Positions 1 through 7,551 of a DNA stretch of 64,000 nt are shown here, piece after piece. A program made the position numbers and the translations under genes. The notes below the pieces were generated by a model that saw only the letters and a program-made list of their open reading frames with translations, had not been told where the DNA came from and searched no databases. This DNA comes from Verrucomicrobiota bacterium (GTDB lineage: Bacteria; Verrucomicrobiota; Verrucomicrobiia; Verrucomicrobiales; DEV007): NCBI GenBank assembly GCA_030625775.1, contig DAOUQC010000003.1:53230-117229 (forward strand), written 5' to 3'. How positions within the stretch are numbered: the stretch's first letter is position 1; the number at the start of each line of letters is the position of its first letter.

Positions 1-1209
1 AATAAATGTGGAGTCCTGGAATAGCTGGTTTTTTGGACCAAGGAAACGCAAAAGGTCGGTATTGTTTTGCACTTTTTGCGATCCGTAGAAGCTGGCCGCA
101 GCAATGGCGATAGTTGCAAAAATAATTTTACCAGGGTGTTTGACGGTGAAAGCAGAAATTTTTTTCAGAGAAGAAGTGAGTAGATTCTTTCTCTTTCGTG
201 GGTGCAGGGTAGGGGCTTTGAGAAAAGAGAGTCCGACAGCCAATCCGCTGACTCCGATGAAATAAGAAATGGTGACCCCGATCGAGGTGAAGAGGCCAAA
301 TTGTCGAACGGCGGGGGTATCGCTGCTTAACAGACTGAGGAATCCTATGGCAGTAGTGAGCGTAGCAAAGAGGCAAGGGCGGTAGAGCTTTTTTATTGCA
401 GCTGCAACGCGTTGTTTTTTATCTGTCTCGCTTCCCTGCAACCACTGCAAATAAATGTGGATGCTGGTGGTGACGGATAAGGTCATGATCACCGGCGGCA
501 GCAGGGAGGTGATCATGTTGAGGGAGAATCCAAAAAAAGAATAAATCCCCAAGGTCCAAACAATACTCAGGGCAGAGATGAGTAGCGGAAAAATGAGGCC
601 GGAAAGTTGGCGGGTGATCAGGAAAAGAACACAGCCTAAAATCAAAAAAGACAGTGGGGCAAATAACTTTTGATCTTTGAGAACAAGTTGTCCGGCTTCG
701 TATTTTTGCAGAGGAAGTCCGGTGATATAACATTGCACCTGCTCGTTTTCATAGGTGGCTGCGAGAGCTTGGATTTCCTGAATGATGTGAGCCTGCAATT
801 TTTTGTTATCCGAAAAGTCATCAAGTAAAATATGGATCCCTGCGGTGTTTCGTTTTTTCGAAATCAGCAAGCCCTCAAAAATAGATGCGCTGGAGTAGTT
901 GTGATCAGCAAGGCTGATCACTTGTTTAACGCCTTCGAGGGCTTGAAGTTCAAAGCCGATTTCTTGGATCAAATCTTTGCCGTGAGAATCGAGGATGTCG
1001 TTTTTATGAATGGCTAGAATGATGGAGTCTCCACTTTGGAAAAGATCCTCAAACTCTTTTTCGACCAGCGCCTGAATTTCATTGTCAGCGTCCATCGAAC
1101 GGTTGTCCTGATCCACTCGCAGATTCAGGCACTGGAAGGCAAAAAACGCAGTCAAAGCTGCGATTACAATCAGGTAGGGAATTCTCCAGCGATCAAGAAA
1201 CGACGGCAT
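1..1209 (-). CDS. MMPL/RND-family exporter, 3' end cut by window edge
   Basis: The reading frame is open for 403 codons from an ATG at 1209 to the first base of the window, so only the N-terminal part is present. The N-terminus carries one membrane helix (about residues 10-28), then a soluble domain, then a block of at least four hydrophobic helices (about residues 150-290), and a further helix near 335. This is the layout of half of an MMPL (RND superfamily) transporter, which moves lipids or hydrophobic metabolites out of the inner membrane using the proton gradient. The start overlaps the end of the type III polyketide synthase gene by 17 bp, so the two are almost certainly co-translated. 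I infer that it exports the polyketide product or a lipid derived from it. The family call is firm; the substrate is a guess. Confidence 0.8.
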   Translation of the reverse strand, partial: MPSFLDRWRIPYLIVIAALTAFFAFQCLNLRVDQDNRSMDADNEIQALVEKEFEDLFQSGDSIILAIHKNDILDSHGKDLIQEIGFELQALEGVKQVISLADHNYSSASIFEGLLISKKRNTAGIHILLDDFSDNKKLQAHIIQEIQALAATYENEQVQCYITGLPLQKYEAGQLVLKDQKLFAPLSFLILGCVLFLITRQLSGLIFPLLISALSIVWTLGIYSFFGFSLNMITSLLPPVIMTLSVTTSIHIYLQWLQGSETDKKQRVAAAIKKLYRPCLFATLTTAIGFLSLLSSDTPAVRQFGLFTSIGVTISYFIGVSGLAVGLSFLKAPTLHPRKRKNLLTSSLKKISAFTVKHPGKIIFATIAIAAASFYGSQKVQNNTDLLRFLGPKNQLFQDSTFI

Positions 1210-2299
1210 CGATAATTGCGGTTTCGATGGTTAATCCCGGGCCAAAAGCCATGGCGCAAAGGCGGTCACCATTTTTGGTAGACGGATTTCTCAGGATTTC
1301 ACTGAGAATAAAAAGTATCGTCGGGCTGCTCATATTACCGAACTCCGCCATCACATTTCGCGATGCCTGAATCTGATCCGGACGTATTTCCAGACTGCTT
1401 TCGATTTTGTCGAGAATGGCCCTCCCACCCGGATGCACCGCCCAAGTGTCTATGTCCTCAAGCTTTAAGTCGCAGTCGGCGAGGATTTTGCTGACAGTTT
1501 CTTCAATCTCTGCCCCGATTATTCTCGCTATGTATTTTGAGAGGACAAGATTGAATCCGTAGTCACCAATGTCCCAGGCCATGTCTTGTGCGCCTTCCAG
1601 GGTAAGCTCACAGGCAAAACTTTTCAGGTCAAGAGCACGCTGGCCGGGTGCCGGTTCATGATTGTTGACTAACACCGCAGCAGCCCCATCAGCAAAAACC
1701 GAATTGGCAAGAATGGTGTCCAAATCGTCTTTTAATCTCAAGTGAAGCGAACAGAGCTCGATGCAGATAATCAGCACATTGGCTGAAGGGTCTGCCTGAC
1801 AAAACTGGGAGGCCATTTTTAATGCGGGAAAGGCTGCGTAACAGCCCATGAAGCCCAAATGGAATCGTTGCACGGAAGGGGGCAAGTCCAGAGCGTCGAC
1901 GACTTCCAGATCGGGGCCGGGATTATAAAACCCGGTGCAGGATACGGTGATCAGGTGGGTGATATCCCCGGCAGAAATGCCGGGACAGTTTTTCACCGCC
2001 TGCTGGGCGATTTCCCTGATTAGGATGCGGGATTCCTTGGTGTAAATTTCGTTTCTCTCACCGGTTGAAGGTTCTTCTGAAGATTCATTGGTGCGATATA
2101 GCGACAACGAATCCGAACCGCCTTTACCAAAGTCCTTAACAACGCTGTGGCGTTTGTCGATATTCGAACCTGCGTAGACCTGGTTGATATAGCGCTTGGC
2201 TTTTTTATTCTGCGTCCATGTTTGCATGACCTCGCAGGCGTATTCCTGAGAGTAACTGCTCTCCGGCACGAGAGTTTCGATATGTTGAATCCACGGCAT
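1193..2299 (-). CDS. Type III polyketide synthase (chalcone/stilbene synthase family)
   Basis: This 368-residue protein has the usual length of a bacterial type III polyketide synthase, a homodimeric cytoplasmic enzyme that extends an acyl-CoA starter with malonyl-CoA and cyclises the chain to a pyrone or resorcinol. The catalytic triad is visible: Cys153 in GFMGCYAAF, His289 in WAVHPGG and Asn322 in FGNMSSPT. The GPG loop that shapes the active site is near the C-terminus (AFGPGLTIE). It sits between an FAD-dependent reductase (39 bp upstream) and an MMPL exporter (17 bp overlap), which suggests a small metabolite operon. The starter unit and product cannot be read from the sequence. No Shine-Dalgarno motif is apparent before the ATG. 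Confidence 0.93.
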   Translation of the reverse strand: MPWIQHIETLVPESSYSQEYACEVMQTWTQNKKAKRYINQVYAGSNIDKRHSVVKDFGKGGSDSLSLYRTNESSEEPSTGERNEIYTKESRILIREIAQQAVKNCPGISAGDITHLITVSCTGFYNPGPDLEVVDALDLPPSVQRFHLGFMGCYAAFPALKMASQFCQADPSANVLIICIELCSLHLRLKDDLDTILANSVFADGAAAVLVNNHEPAPGQRALDLKSFACELTLEGAQDMAWDIGDYGFNLVLSKYIARIIGAEIEETVSKILADCDLKLEDIDTWAVHPGGRAILDKIESSLEIRPDQIQASRNVMAEFGNMSSPTILFILSEILRNPSTKNGDRLCAMAFGPGLTIETAIIDAVVS

Positions 2300-2338
2300 G
2301 AGATGAGCAGGGCAGGTTGGTACAAACCAGGAAGCGTT

Positions 2339-3532
2339 TCAACTTCCAATAATTTGCAAAAATTTCGTAAAAGGCAGACAAATAATAGAAGCTGAAGCCG
2401 ATGCTGATTGGCATCGCAAGGCGTTATTGATCAGAAAAGGCAAACGGGTGCCGGATAAAACCGGGATAAGGAGCTTTCTCAGTCGACTCCGTAACAGAGA
2501 TGCGGTGAGCTGGGTAAAGCCGCGATACACCCGGCTCATCTCTTTGCAATTGGCTGCATAGGTCTTTAAGGCTTCATCCTCTGAAACACCATTTTGTAAA
2601 ATGGCCACTAATGCGGTGGCCGCGTGCTCAGACATCATCACTCCGTGGGTGATTCCCATTCCGGCAATGGGGTCGAGGCTTTCAGTGGTATCACCAAGCA
2701 GCAGGATAGAACGGTAACTGTAAGGGCGTTTAGTTACTCCGACCGGGCCAACAACGAGGGGGCTGCCCGTCACTTCGCCCCGAAAGGATGATTTTTCTGC
2801 AGCTTCACGCAACAGTTGTTGTTGCACCGATTCATCCTGTAAATGGGCAACCCGCTCTTTTCTGGCAAGCATAGCAACATTCAGTGTCGTGTCGGATACC
2901 GGTGTGCAGTAAACTTCGAATCCATCTTTTAGTAGAATCAGTACTTCCCCCGTCGTTTTTTTATATTTGCCCTCCAGAACAAAATTGATTCCCCACAAGG
3001 GCAGCTTTTTCTTTGTTGTTTTCGGGATGCCCAGTTTTGCCGCATTCACCGAATTTGTTCCATCGGCCAATACTAGATAACGTGCGGAAATTTGGCTGCC
3101 GTCAGCAAGGTTGATTAAATAATTGGATCCTTCCATCACTATGTCAGTAACTGAAGATCCTAAAAAAGGGTCTACAGAGGGCAAAGCGGATGCGTGATCA
3201 GTGAGCAGTTTATCCAAGCGGTATCTTGGAATGCCGATTCCCTTGAGTGTGGGATGATGGCCCGAGGCAAATTCAAATGACCGTTTTTCCAAGCCCAGAC
3301 GAAACGAAAAGAATGGCTGTCCTCCCAGTTTAAGAATTTCCTCTTCCAGGCCGAGTTGGTATAAGGAGTTGAGAGCAATGTCGGAAATGCCCTCTCCGCA
3401 AGCTTTTCGCCTGGGGAAGCTTTGTTTGTCGATCAAAGCGGTCGTCAGCCCCTGCTGACCCAGGCGGATAGCCAGAGACGCACCCGACACTGAAGCCCCT
3501 ACGATGGCAACATCGAATAACGGGGCTTTCAT
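2339..3532 (-). CDS. FAD-dependent oxidoreductase (geranylgeranyl reductase/halogenase-like)
   Basis: This is a 397-residue flavoprotein of the GG-reductase/p-hydroxybenzoate hydroxylase fold. The N-terminus has the dinucleotide-binding loop G-A-S-V-S-G (residues 12-17), followed by the FPRRKACGEG motif typical of geranylgeranyl-reductase-like enzymes. A second FAD motif, GDTTESLDPIAGMG, lies in the C-terminal third. The ATG at 3532 is chosen because the flavin fold begins immediately after it; a longer reading frame reaches 3604 but would overlap the upstream cytochrome gene by 52 bp. The next gene is the type III polyketide synthase, so a tailoring role (hydroxylation, reduction or halogenation of the polyketide) is a reasonable inference. 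The Trp-based WxWxIP halogenase motif is not present. Confidence 0.82.
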   Translation of the reverse strand: MKAPLFDVAIVGASVSGASLAIRLGQQGLTTALIDKQSFPRRKACGEGISDIALNSLYQLGLEEEILKLGGQPFFSFRLGLEKRSFEFASGHHPTLKGIGIPRYRLDKLLTDHASALPSVDPFLGSSVTDIVMEGSNYLINLADGSQISARYLVLADGTNSVNAAKLGIPKTTKKKLPLWGINFVLEGKYKKTTGEVLILLKDGFEVYCTPVSDTTLNVAMLARKERVAHLQDESVQQQLLREAAEKSSFRGEVTGSPLVVGPVGVTKRPYSYRSILLLGDTTESLDPIAGMGITHGVMMSEHAATALVAILQNGVSEDEALKTYAANCKEMSRVYRGFTQLTASLLRSRLRKLLIPVLSGTRLPFLINNALRCQSASASASIICLPFTKFLQIIGS

Positions 3533-3552
3533 AACAGTCGAGGAATTATTGG

Positions 3553-3963
3553 TTAATTGACGTGGATGCCAGGACGCCCGATCGCAGCGTGGCAATTGGT
3601 GCACTGCCCGCGTAGGTTAGTGAAGGCGGCAGTGGTCGCTTTTTCCTGACCTCCTGCCAAGGCCTTTCTCAGGTCTTTGTAGGGCCCGGATTCCCAAGCG
3701 CTCAGCATGGGTTTGAGGTTGACCTCATTGCCTGTTTTTGATTGCACCACGGGAGCCAGTTCCACTGCCCCGCGCACGCCGCTTCCGATCGCGGCAGCGG
3801 CGCTGTTTGCTCCCGTATAATCCCCTTTTTCCGCCTTTTTTGCCGATTGCTTGAGCATGGCGTTTGCTTCCTGCATTTTTTGAGCACTTGGTGTCGTGAC
3901 ACAGCTGCTTAGGGTTAAAAGGCTTGCGCCGAGGAGAAGGATTGAGGAGACAGATAGTTTCAT
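3553..3963 (-). CDS. Cytochrome c'-like lipoprotein
   Basis: The 136-residue product starts with a lipoprotein signal peptide ending in LSSC (Cys21). A helical region of about 90 residues follows, and a single haem-binding CTNCH motif lies at residues 121-125, close to the C-terminus. A C-terminal CxxCH after a four-helix domain is the hallmark of the cytochrome c' family, so I assign it there rather than to class I cytochrome c. It would be anchored on the periplasmic side of a membrane. It is the first gene of a leftward run with the flavoprotein (20 bp away), polyketide synthase and MMPL exporter. Whether it takes part in that pathway or is simply adjacent is not clear. Confidence 0.75.
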   Translation of the reverse strand: MKLSVSSILLLGASLLTLSSCVTTPSAQKMQEANAMLKQSAKKAEKGDYTGANSAAAAIGSGVRGAVELAPVVQSKTGNEVNLKPMLSAWESGPYKDLRKALAGGQEKATTAAFTNLRGQCTNCHAAIGRPGIHVN

Positions 3964-4327
3964 AGGTGGATTTTTTTTCTTCTTAAAGGAGTTGGGATCA
4001 GGTTGATGGTAGGACGTGCCTGTAAGAAGAGACCTTACAAGTTGTGCAATATACGCTCAAATAACTAGTGTTCTGTAACGACTAATAGTCAAGGCCTAAT
4101 TAACTAGGTGGTTATAAAGCTAAGTTTCTTTTAAGGTGGGCTCTTAGAAAGTGTCTCCCAGGGTATGGTATGTCATATGAGCAAGTCACGATTCACCCCG
4201 ATGTCGCAAGCGGAAGCACAAGGAATTGAAAACCGAATCACCAGCTAGCGTGATTGGTATAACAATATCGCTGAGGATCTACTGTAAGATCTATGTGCTT
4301 TTGACGGAGGTGCAGATGGTGGAGGCT
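3964..4327. other. 364-bp intergenic spacer
   Basis: The spacer separates the cytochrome c' lipoprotein gene from the end of gluQ. It is AT-rich in its left half and presumably contains the promoter of the leftward polyketide locus. I see no RNA gene, no clear terminator and no repeat; the only coding hint is a 23-codon frame at 4177. Confidence 0.4.
4177..4248 (+). pseudogene. Possible 23-codon ORF or gene remnant
   Basis: An ATG-to-TAG frame of 23 codons reads MSKSRFTPMSQAEAQGIENR and three more residues. The MSKSxFTP opening resembles the start of a small conserved protein family found in environmental bacteria and plasmids (from memory), but here it stops early. There is no convincing ribosome-binding site. 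It could be a decayed gene start or chance. Confidence 0.2.
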
Positions 4328-5182
4328 TTACCAATCAAGCAAGTCTTTCACCAAGTCACTTGCATTCTTTCCACCTTCCCGCAAATCTTTCAAAGTCGGA
4401 GACTTCTTCCGCTTGGCCAATCGAGTTCCTTCCTCGTCCTTGATCAGCGGATGATGCTCATATTCGGGCACCGGTAGGTCGAGCAGGGCTTGCAGCAGGC
4501 GGTGAAGGTGGGTGGTTTCAAATAGGTCTTCGCCCCGGGTGACCAGGGAGATTTGTTGTAGGGCATCATCCAGAACTACAGCGAGATGGTAGCTGGTTCG
4601 AATGTCTTTTCTGGCTAAGACGACGTCGCCGAGTAATTCCGGCTGAGCTGTTTGCGGGCCCTGTCGGCGATCTAACCAGATGAGTTCTTTTCCTGCAGTG
4701 GCCTCAAGGGATTTTTCCAGGTTGAGGCGCAAGGCAAATTCCTCTCCCTTTGATATTTTAGATTTTCTTTCATCTTCGGACATTTTACGGCAGAGGCCGG
4801 GATAAAGAAGTTCGCCTGGTCCATGCGGAGCGGCTCCAGATTGCTCGATCTCAGCCAGAATATTTTTACGTGTGCAAAAACAGGGATAGATCAAATCACG
4901 TTGGCGCAGTTGTTCGAGAGCATCGGCATATTCATCGAGATATTCAGATTGCCGTCGAACGGGCTGTTCCCATTTCAAACCCAGCCAAGCCAGGTCTTCG
5001 TAAATAGCTGCTTCGTATTCCGGACGGCAGCGAGTGAAATCAATGTCCTCAATCCTAAGCAGAAATCGGCCACCTTTATTTCGTGCGGCTTGTTCACAAA
5101 ACAAGGCGGAGTAGGCATGCCCGGCATGCAGCAGTCCTGTTGGACTTGGTGCAAAGCGCGTGATGCAGGTATCAGGAGGCAC
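4328..5182 (-). CDS. gluQ: Glutamyl-Q tRNA(Asp) synthetase
   Basis: This is a truncated glutamyl-tRNA-synthetase paralogue that activates glutamate and attaches it to queuosine at the wobble position of tRNA-Asp. The class I signature is RFAPSPTGLLHAGHA near the N-terminus (HxGH at about residues 19-22). A CxC...YxxxC zinc-binding pattern follows (FCTRKN region, then YPGLCRKM), which distinguishes GluQ from GltX, and a KMSKS-like LAKRKKS lies near the end. The anticodon-binding domain is absent, as expected. I chose the GTG at 5182 (284 residues) because it sits just before the fold; upstream TTG codons would run into galU, whose stop is at 5214. It appears to be the last gene of the GHMP kinase-galU-gluQ run. 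Confidence 0.9.
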   Translation of the reverse strand: MPPDTCITRFAPSPTGLLHAGHAYSALFCEQAARNKGGRFLLRIEDIDFTRCRPEYEAAIYEDLAWLGLKWEQPVRRQSEYLDEYADALEQLRQRDLIYPCFCTRKNILAEIEQSGAAPHGPGELLYPGLCRKMSEDERKSKISKGEEFALRLNLEKSLEATAGKELIWLDRRQGPQTAQPELLGDVVLARKDIRTSYHLAVVLDDALQQISLVTRGEDLFETTHLHRLLQALLDLPVPEYEHHPLIKDEEGTRLAKRKKSPTLKDLREGGKNASDLVKDLLDW

Positions 5183-5213
5183 GGTTTGGCGTATTGAAAT
5201 TATCCTAAACTCC

Positions 5214-6107
5214 CTAGCATTGACTGGCGATCTCTTTGATGTATTCGCGCAAACCGGGGCCGACATCTTCGCGGCGCAGGGCAAATTCGATGTTGGTTTT
5301 CAGGAAATCGAGTTTGTTGCCAATATCGTAACGTTTTTCTGCCAACTGAAGGCCATACATCGAATGATCCTCCAGCATCGCTACCATTGCGTCAGTGAGT
5401 TGGATTTCGTTATTCTTACCTCGAGGGGTTCGTTCGAGGTATTCAAAAATTTCCGGACGGAAAATATAACGACTGGCGATGGCAAGGTTGGAGGGAGCTT
5501 CGTTCGGGTAGGGTTTTTCAATCAGCGTATCTACTTTCAATACAGCACTGCCTTCGCTGACCCAATTGCCTCCTGCAATCCCATAACGGCTGACTTTATC
5601 TTCAGCAACCGGCTCTAGAGCTACGACGTTTTGTCCATATTGTTTGTAAATCTCGATCAGCTGTCCAGTGACAGGTTTACATTCCCCCGGGATACCAAGT
5701 AGAGTGTCTCCGAGTAGAAGGGCAAAGGGTTCGTTACCGACAAAATTGCGAGCATACGATACCGCATCGCCGAGGCCGTTGAGCTCCTGCTGCCAGATGT
5801 AATGGATGTTGGCGAGTTTGGATATTGCCTGAATTTTTTCCAGCTCATCCGTTTTCCCTTTTTCCCGCAATTCGGCCTCCAGATCGAGATTGGGATAAAA
5901 GTGTTCTTCGATAGCACGCTTACTTTTGCCGATGACCATGAGGATGTCAGTGATCCCGGATTCCACCGCTTCTTCGACAACGTGTTGAATAGTCGGCGTG
6001 TCGATGATCGGCAGCATTTCCTTGGGTATAGATTTTGCTGTTGGCAAAAAACGGGTACCAAAACCTGCTGCTGGAATAACAGCTTTGCGCACTGGTGTGG
6101 GATTCAT
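5214..6107 (-). CDS. galU: UTP-glucose-1-phosphate uridylyltransferase
   Basis: This 297-residue protein is a full-length GalU. It makes UDP-glucose from UTP and glucose-1-phosphate in the cytoplasm. The nucleotide-binding motif GFGTRFLPTAKSIPKEML lies at residues 15-32, and the downstream blocks GLGDAVSYAR and EKPYPNEAPSNLA are typical of the family. It lies 208 bp downstream of a glucuronokinase-like GHMP kinase on the same strand. Pyrophosphorylases of this fold can accept other sugar-1-phosphates, so a shared nucleotide-sugar pathway is possible; that part is inference. Confidence 0.95.
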   Translation of the reverse strand: MNPTPVRKAVIPAAGFGTRFLPTAKSIPKEMLPIIDTPTIQHVVEEAVESGITDILMVIGKSKRAIEEHFYPNLDLEAELREKGKTDELEKIQAISKLANIHYIWQQELNGLGDAVSYARNFVGNEPFALLLGDTLLGIPGECKPVTGQLIEIYKQYGQNVVALEPVAEDKVSRYGIAGGNWVSEGSAVLKVDTLIEKPYPNEAPSNLAIASRYIFRPEIFEYLERTPRGKNNEIQLTDAMVAMLEDHSMYGLQLAEKRYDIGNKLDFLKTNIEFALRREDVGPGLREYIKEIASQC

Positions 6108-6161
6108 AACTGGTTGTGATTATTTAAGTCCAAGAAATTTGGGCTAGCTATCGGTTCCTAC

Positions 6162-6188
6162 CATGAAGAGCATGAAGTTCATGAAGGA
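6162..6188 (+). repeat. Three tandem 9-bp units (CATGAAGnn)
   Basis: Three consecutive 9-bp units, CATGAAGAG, CATGAAGTT and CATGAAGGA, lie in the galU upstream spacer. The reverse complement reads as a CTTCATG repeat. Similar degenerate 9-bp intergenic repeats occur in other bacterial genomes (from memory). Confidence 0.6.
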
Positions 6189-6315
6189 TGCAAAACAATT
6201 TTTTTCAATTAGTTGTCTCCGGCTGTCTCCCCCCGCGACCGCGGGATCCGGTTTATGGTGAATTATATACATTGACCTCGAATCTGACGTCTTGAAAGCA
6301 TGTAAATGTCTACGT

Positions 6316-7383
6316 CTATTTTACCGCATGCAAAGGCGGGGCAGTGTCATCTTCCTGGCGAGATGACAGGGAGACGGCTTCATCGCATTCGGTGATAATT
6401 GGTTTAATCACTTCGAGGCCGAGTGATTTGAGTTCACTCTCGAGAGATTGGAACATTTTTTCTCCGTCATAAGTTCCCACGATGGCTCCTCCGGATCCAG
6501 TAAATTTAGCCGAGGCACCACAAGCTCGTGCGGCTTGGACCATGCGGATATTCCCCTCGCTCATCTGGTAGTTTTTCATTCGCAGATCGAAGTTGGCATC
6601 GATGAGCGATCCGATTTCATTGCCGGATCCGTCGAGTAGCAGATCGCGCACTTGTTGGGCCAGATCAGCCCACTTGTCCATCGCCTCCAGGATTTTAGCT
6701 TCCCCGCGCTCGAAACGTCCACGAATATCATTATGAAAAACCTCGGTGCCCTCCGAGAGCCCTTTGGAGTAGGCGATATAAAGAGGTGGTAGCATTGCCG
6801 GATCCAGTTCTTCATATTCTCCGTAACCACGACTCGCCATCAAGTTCTTGTCGAAATCCATGAACACCACGCCTTCATATGCTTGAATCACCCGGTCCTG
6901 CAGGCCGGCGGGAATTTGCAGCTCGTTGTTTTCCACAGCAAGAATGAGTCTGGCTTGAATTGCTTTAGGGATCGGAACCTCATAAAAATCCATCAGCGCC
7001 CGAAGACAGGCGGTGATGATGGCGCTGGATCCCGCCATACCGACCTGCGAGGGAATGTTGCTTTGGTATTGAATAGTGAAATTTCGCTGGGCTAGAGACA
7101 CATTGTTCTCCAGGCAATAGTCGTAAAAGCGCTTCACAGTGGCCTTGAGTAAACGCACTCCTCCGTAATATCCAAAAGAGCTGACGTCCTCCTTCAAGGC
7201 ACGAATGCTGTCGAAAACCGAATGGTCGCGGGCTGCCGGGAGGATTTCCAGCTGAGGGCTCTCCCAGAGAACCACCTCCGCCTGAAAATTCCTGACAATG
7301 AAAGAAATGGTTTTGCCAAAATAACCGTCCGATGGATTACCTATCAAGCCCGCTCGGGCGTATGACTGTTGTTTTATGATCAT
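6316..7383 (-). CDS. GHMP kinase, glucuronokinase-like
   Basis: This 355-residue protein has the three GHMP kinase motifs: an N-terminal substrate loop (GNPSDGYFGK, residues 15-24), the ATP-binding PSQVGMAGSSAI (111-122) and the C-terminal KFTGSGGAIVG (about 293-303). AGLQDR (159-164) supplies the likely catalytic Asp163. The blocks GNPSDxYFG, SEGYYGGVRLL-like (FGYYGGVRLL) and AGLQDRV match what I remember of plant glucuronokinase (GLCAK), which makes glucuronate-1-phosphate; heptose kinases and fucokinases share the fold but differ in these blocks. With galU next door, the pair could salvage glucuronic acid or a related sugar to a UDP-sugar. The exact substrate is uncertain. A stem-loop covers its start codon. 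Confidence 0.85.
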   Translation of the reverse strand: MIIKQQSYARAGLIGNPSDGYFGKTISFIVRNFQAEVVLWESPQLEILPAARDHSVFDSIRALKEDVSSFGYYGGVRLLKATVKRFYDYCLENNVSLAQRNFTIQYQSNIPSQVGMAGSSAIITACLRALMDFYEVPIPKAIQARLILAVENNELQIPAGLQDRVIQAYEGVVFMDFDKNLMASRGYGEYEELDPAMLPPLYIAYSKGLSEGTEVFHNDIRGRFERGEAKILEAMDKWADLAQQVRDLLLDGSGNEIGSLIDANFDLRMKNYQMSEGNIRMVQAARACGASAKFTGSGGAIVGTYDGEKMFQSLESELKSLGLEVIKPIITECDEAVSLSSRQEDDTAPPLHAVK

Positions 7384-7406
7384 TGTAAGCTGTAAAGCTC
7401 ACAATG
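7381..7406 (-). promoter_or_regulatory. Stem-loop enclosing the GHMP kinase start codon
   Basis: On the minus strand the sequence CATTGTGAGCT-TTAC-AGCTTACAATG ends with the ATG of the GHMP kinase gene. As RNA it forms an 11-bp stem (one G.U pair) with a UUAC loop and the AUG inside the stem. It could block translation initiation, or be a two-fold symmetric repressor operator at the DNA level. Confidence 0.5.
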
Positions 7407-7551
7407 TTATCCGAGTTCGTTTCATCTGACAAGTATAAGCAGGAAGGTGGAGGAAGTGGTGAGGCCCGGGGGCAAACCACAGCTTGTGGCAGGTTTTAAA
7501 TTTTCCGGTTGCCTCTGTAGGGACAAGGTGTCTCTTGTTTGCATCCAAATT

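Noticed and set aside
6226..6244. CCGCG-AC-CGCGG inverted repeat downstream of the GHMP kinase
   Set aside because: Loop too short and no T-run; it may be a chance GC palindrome, so I did not call a terminator.
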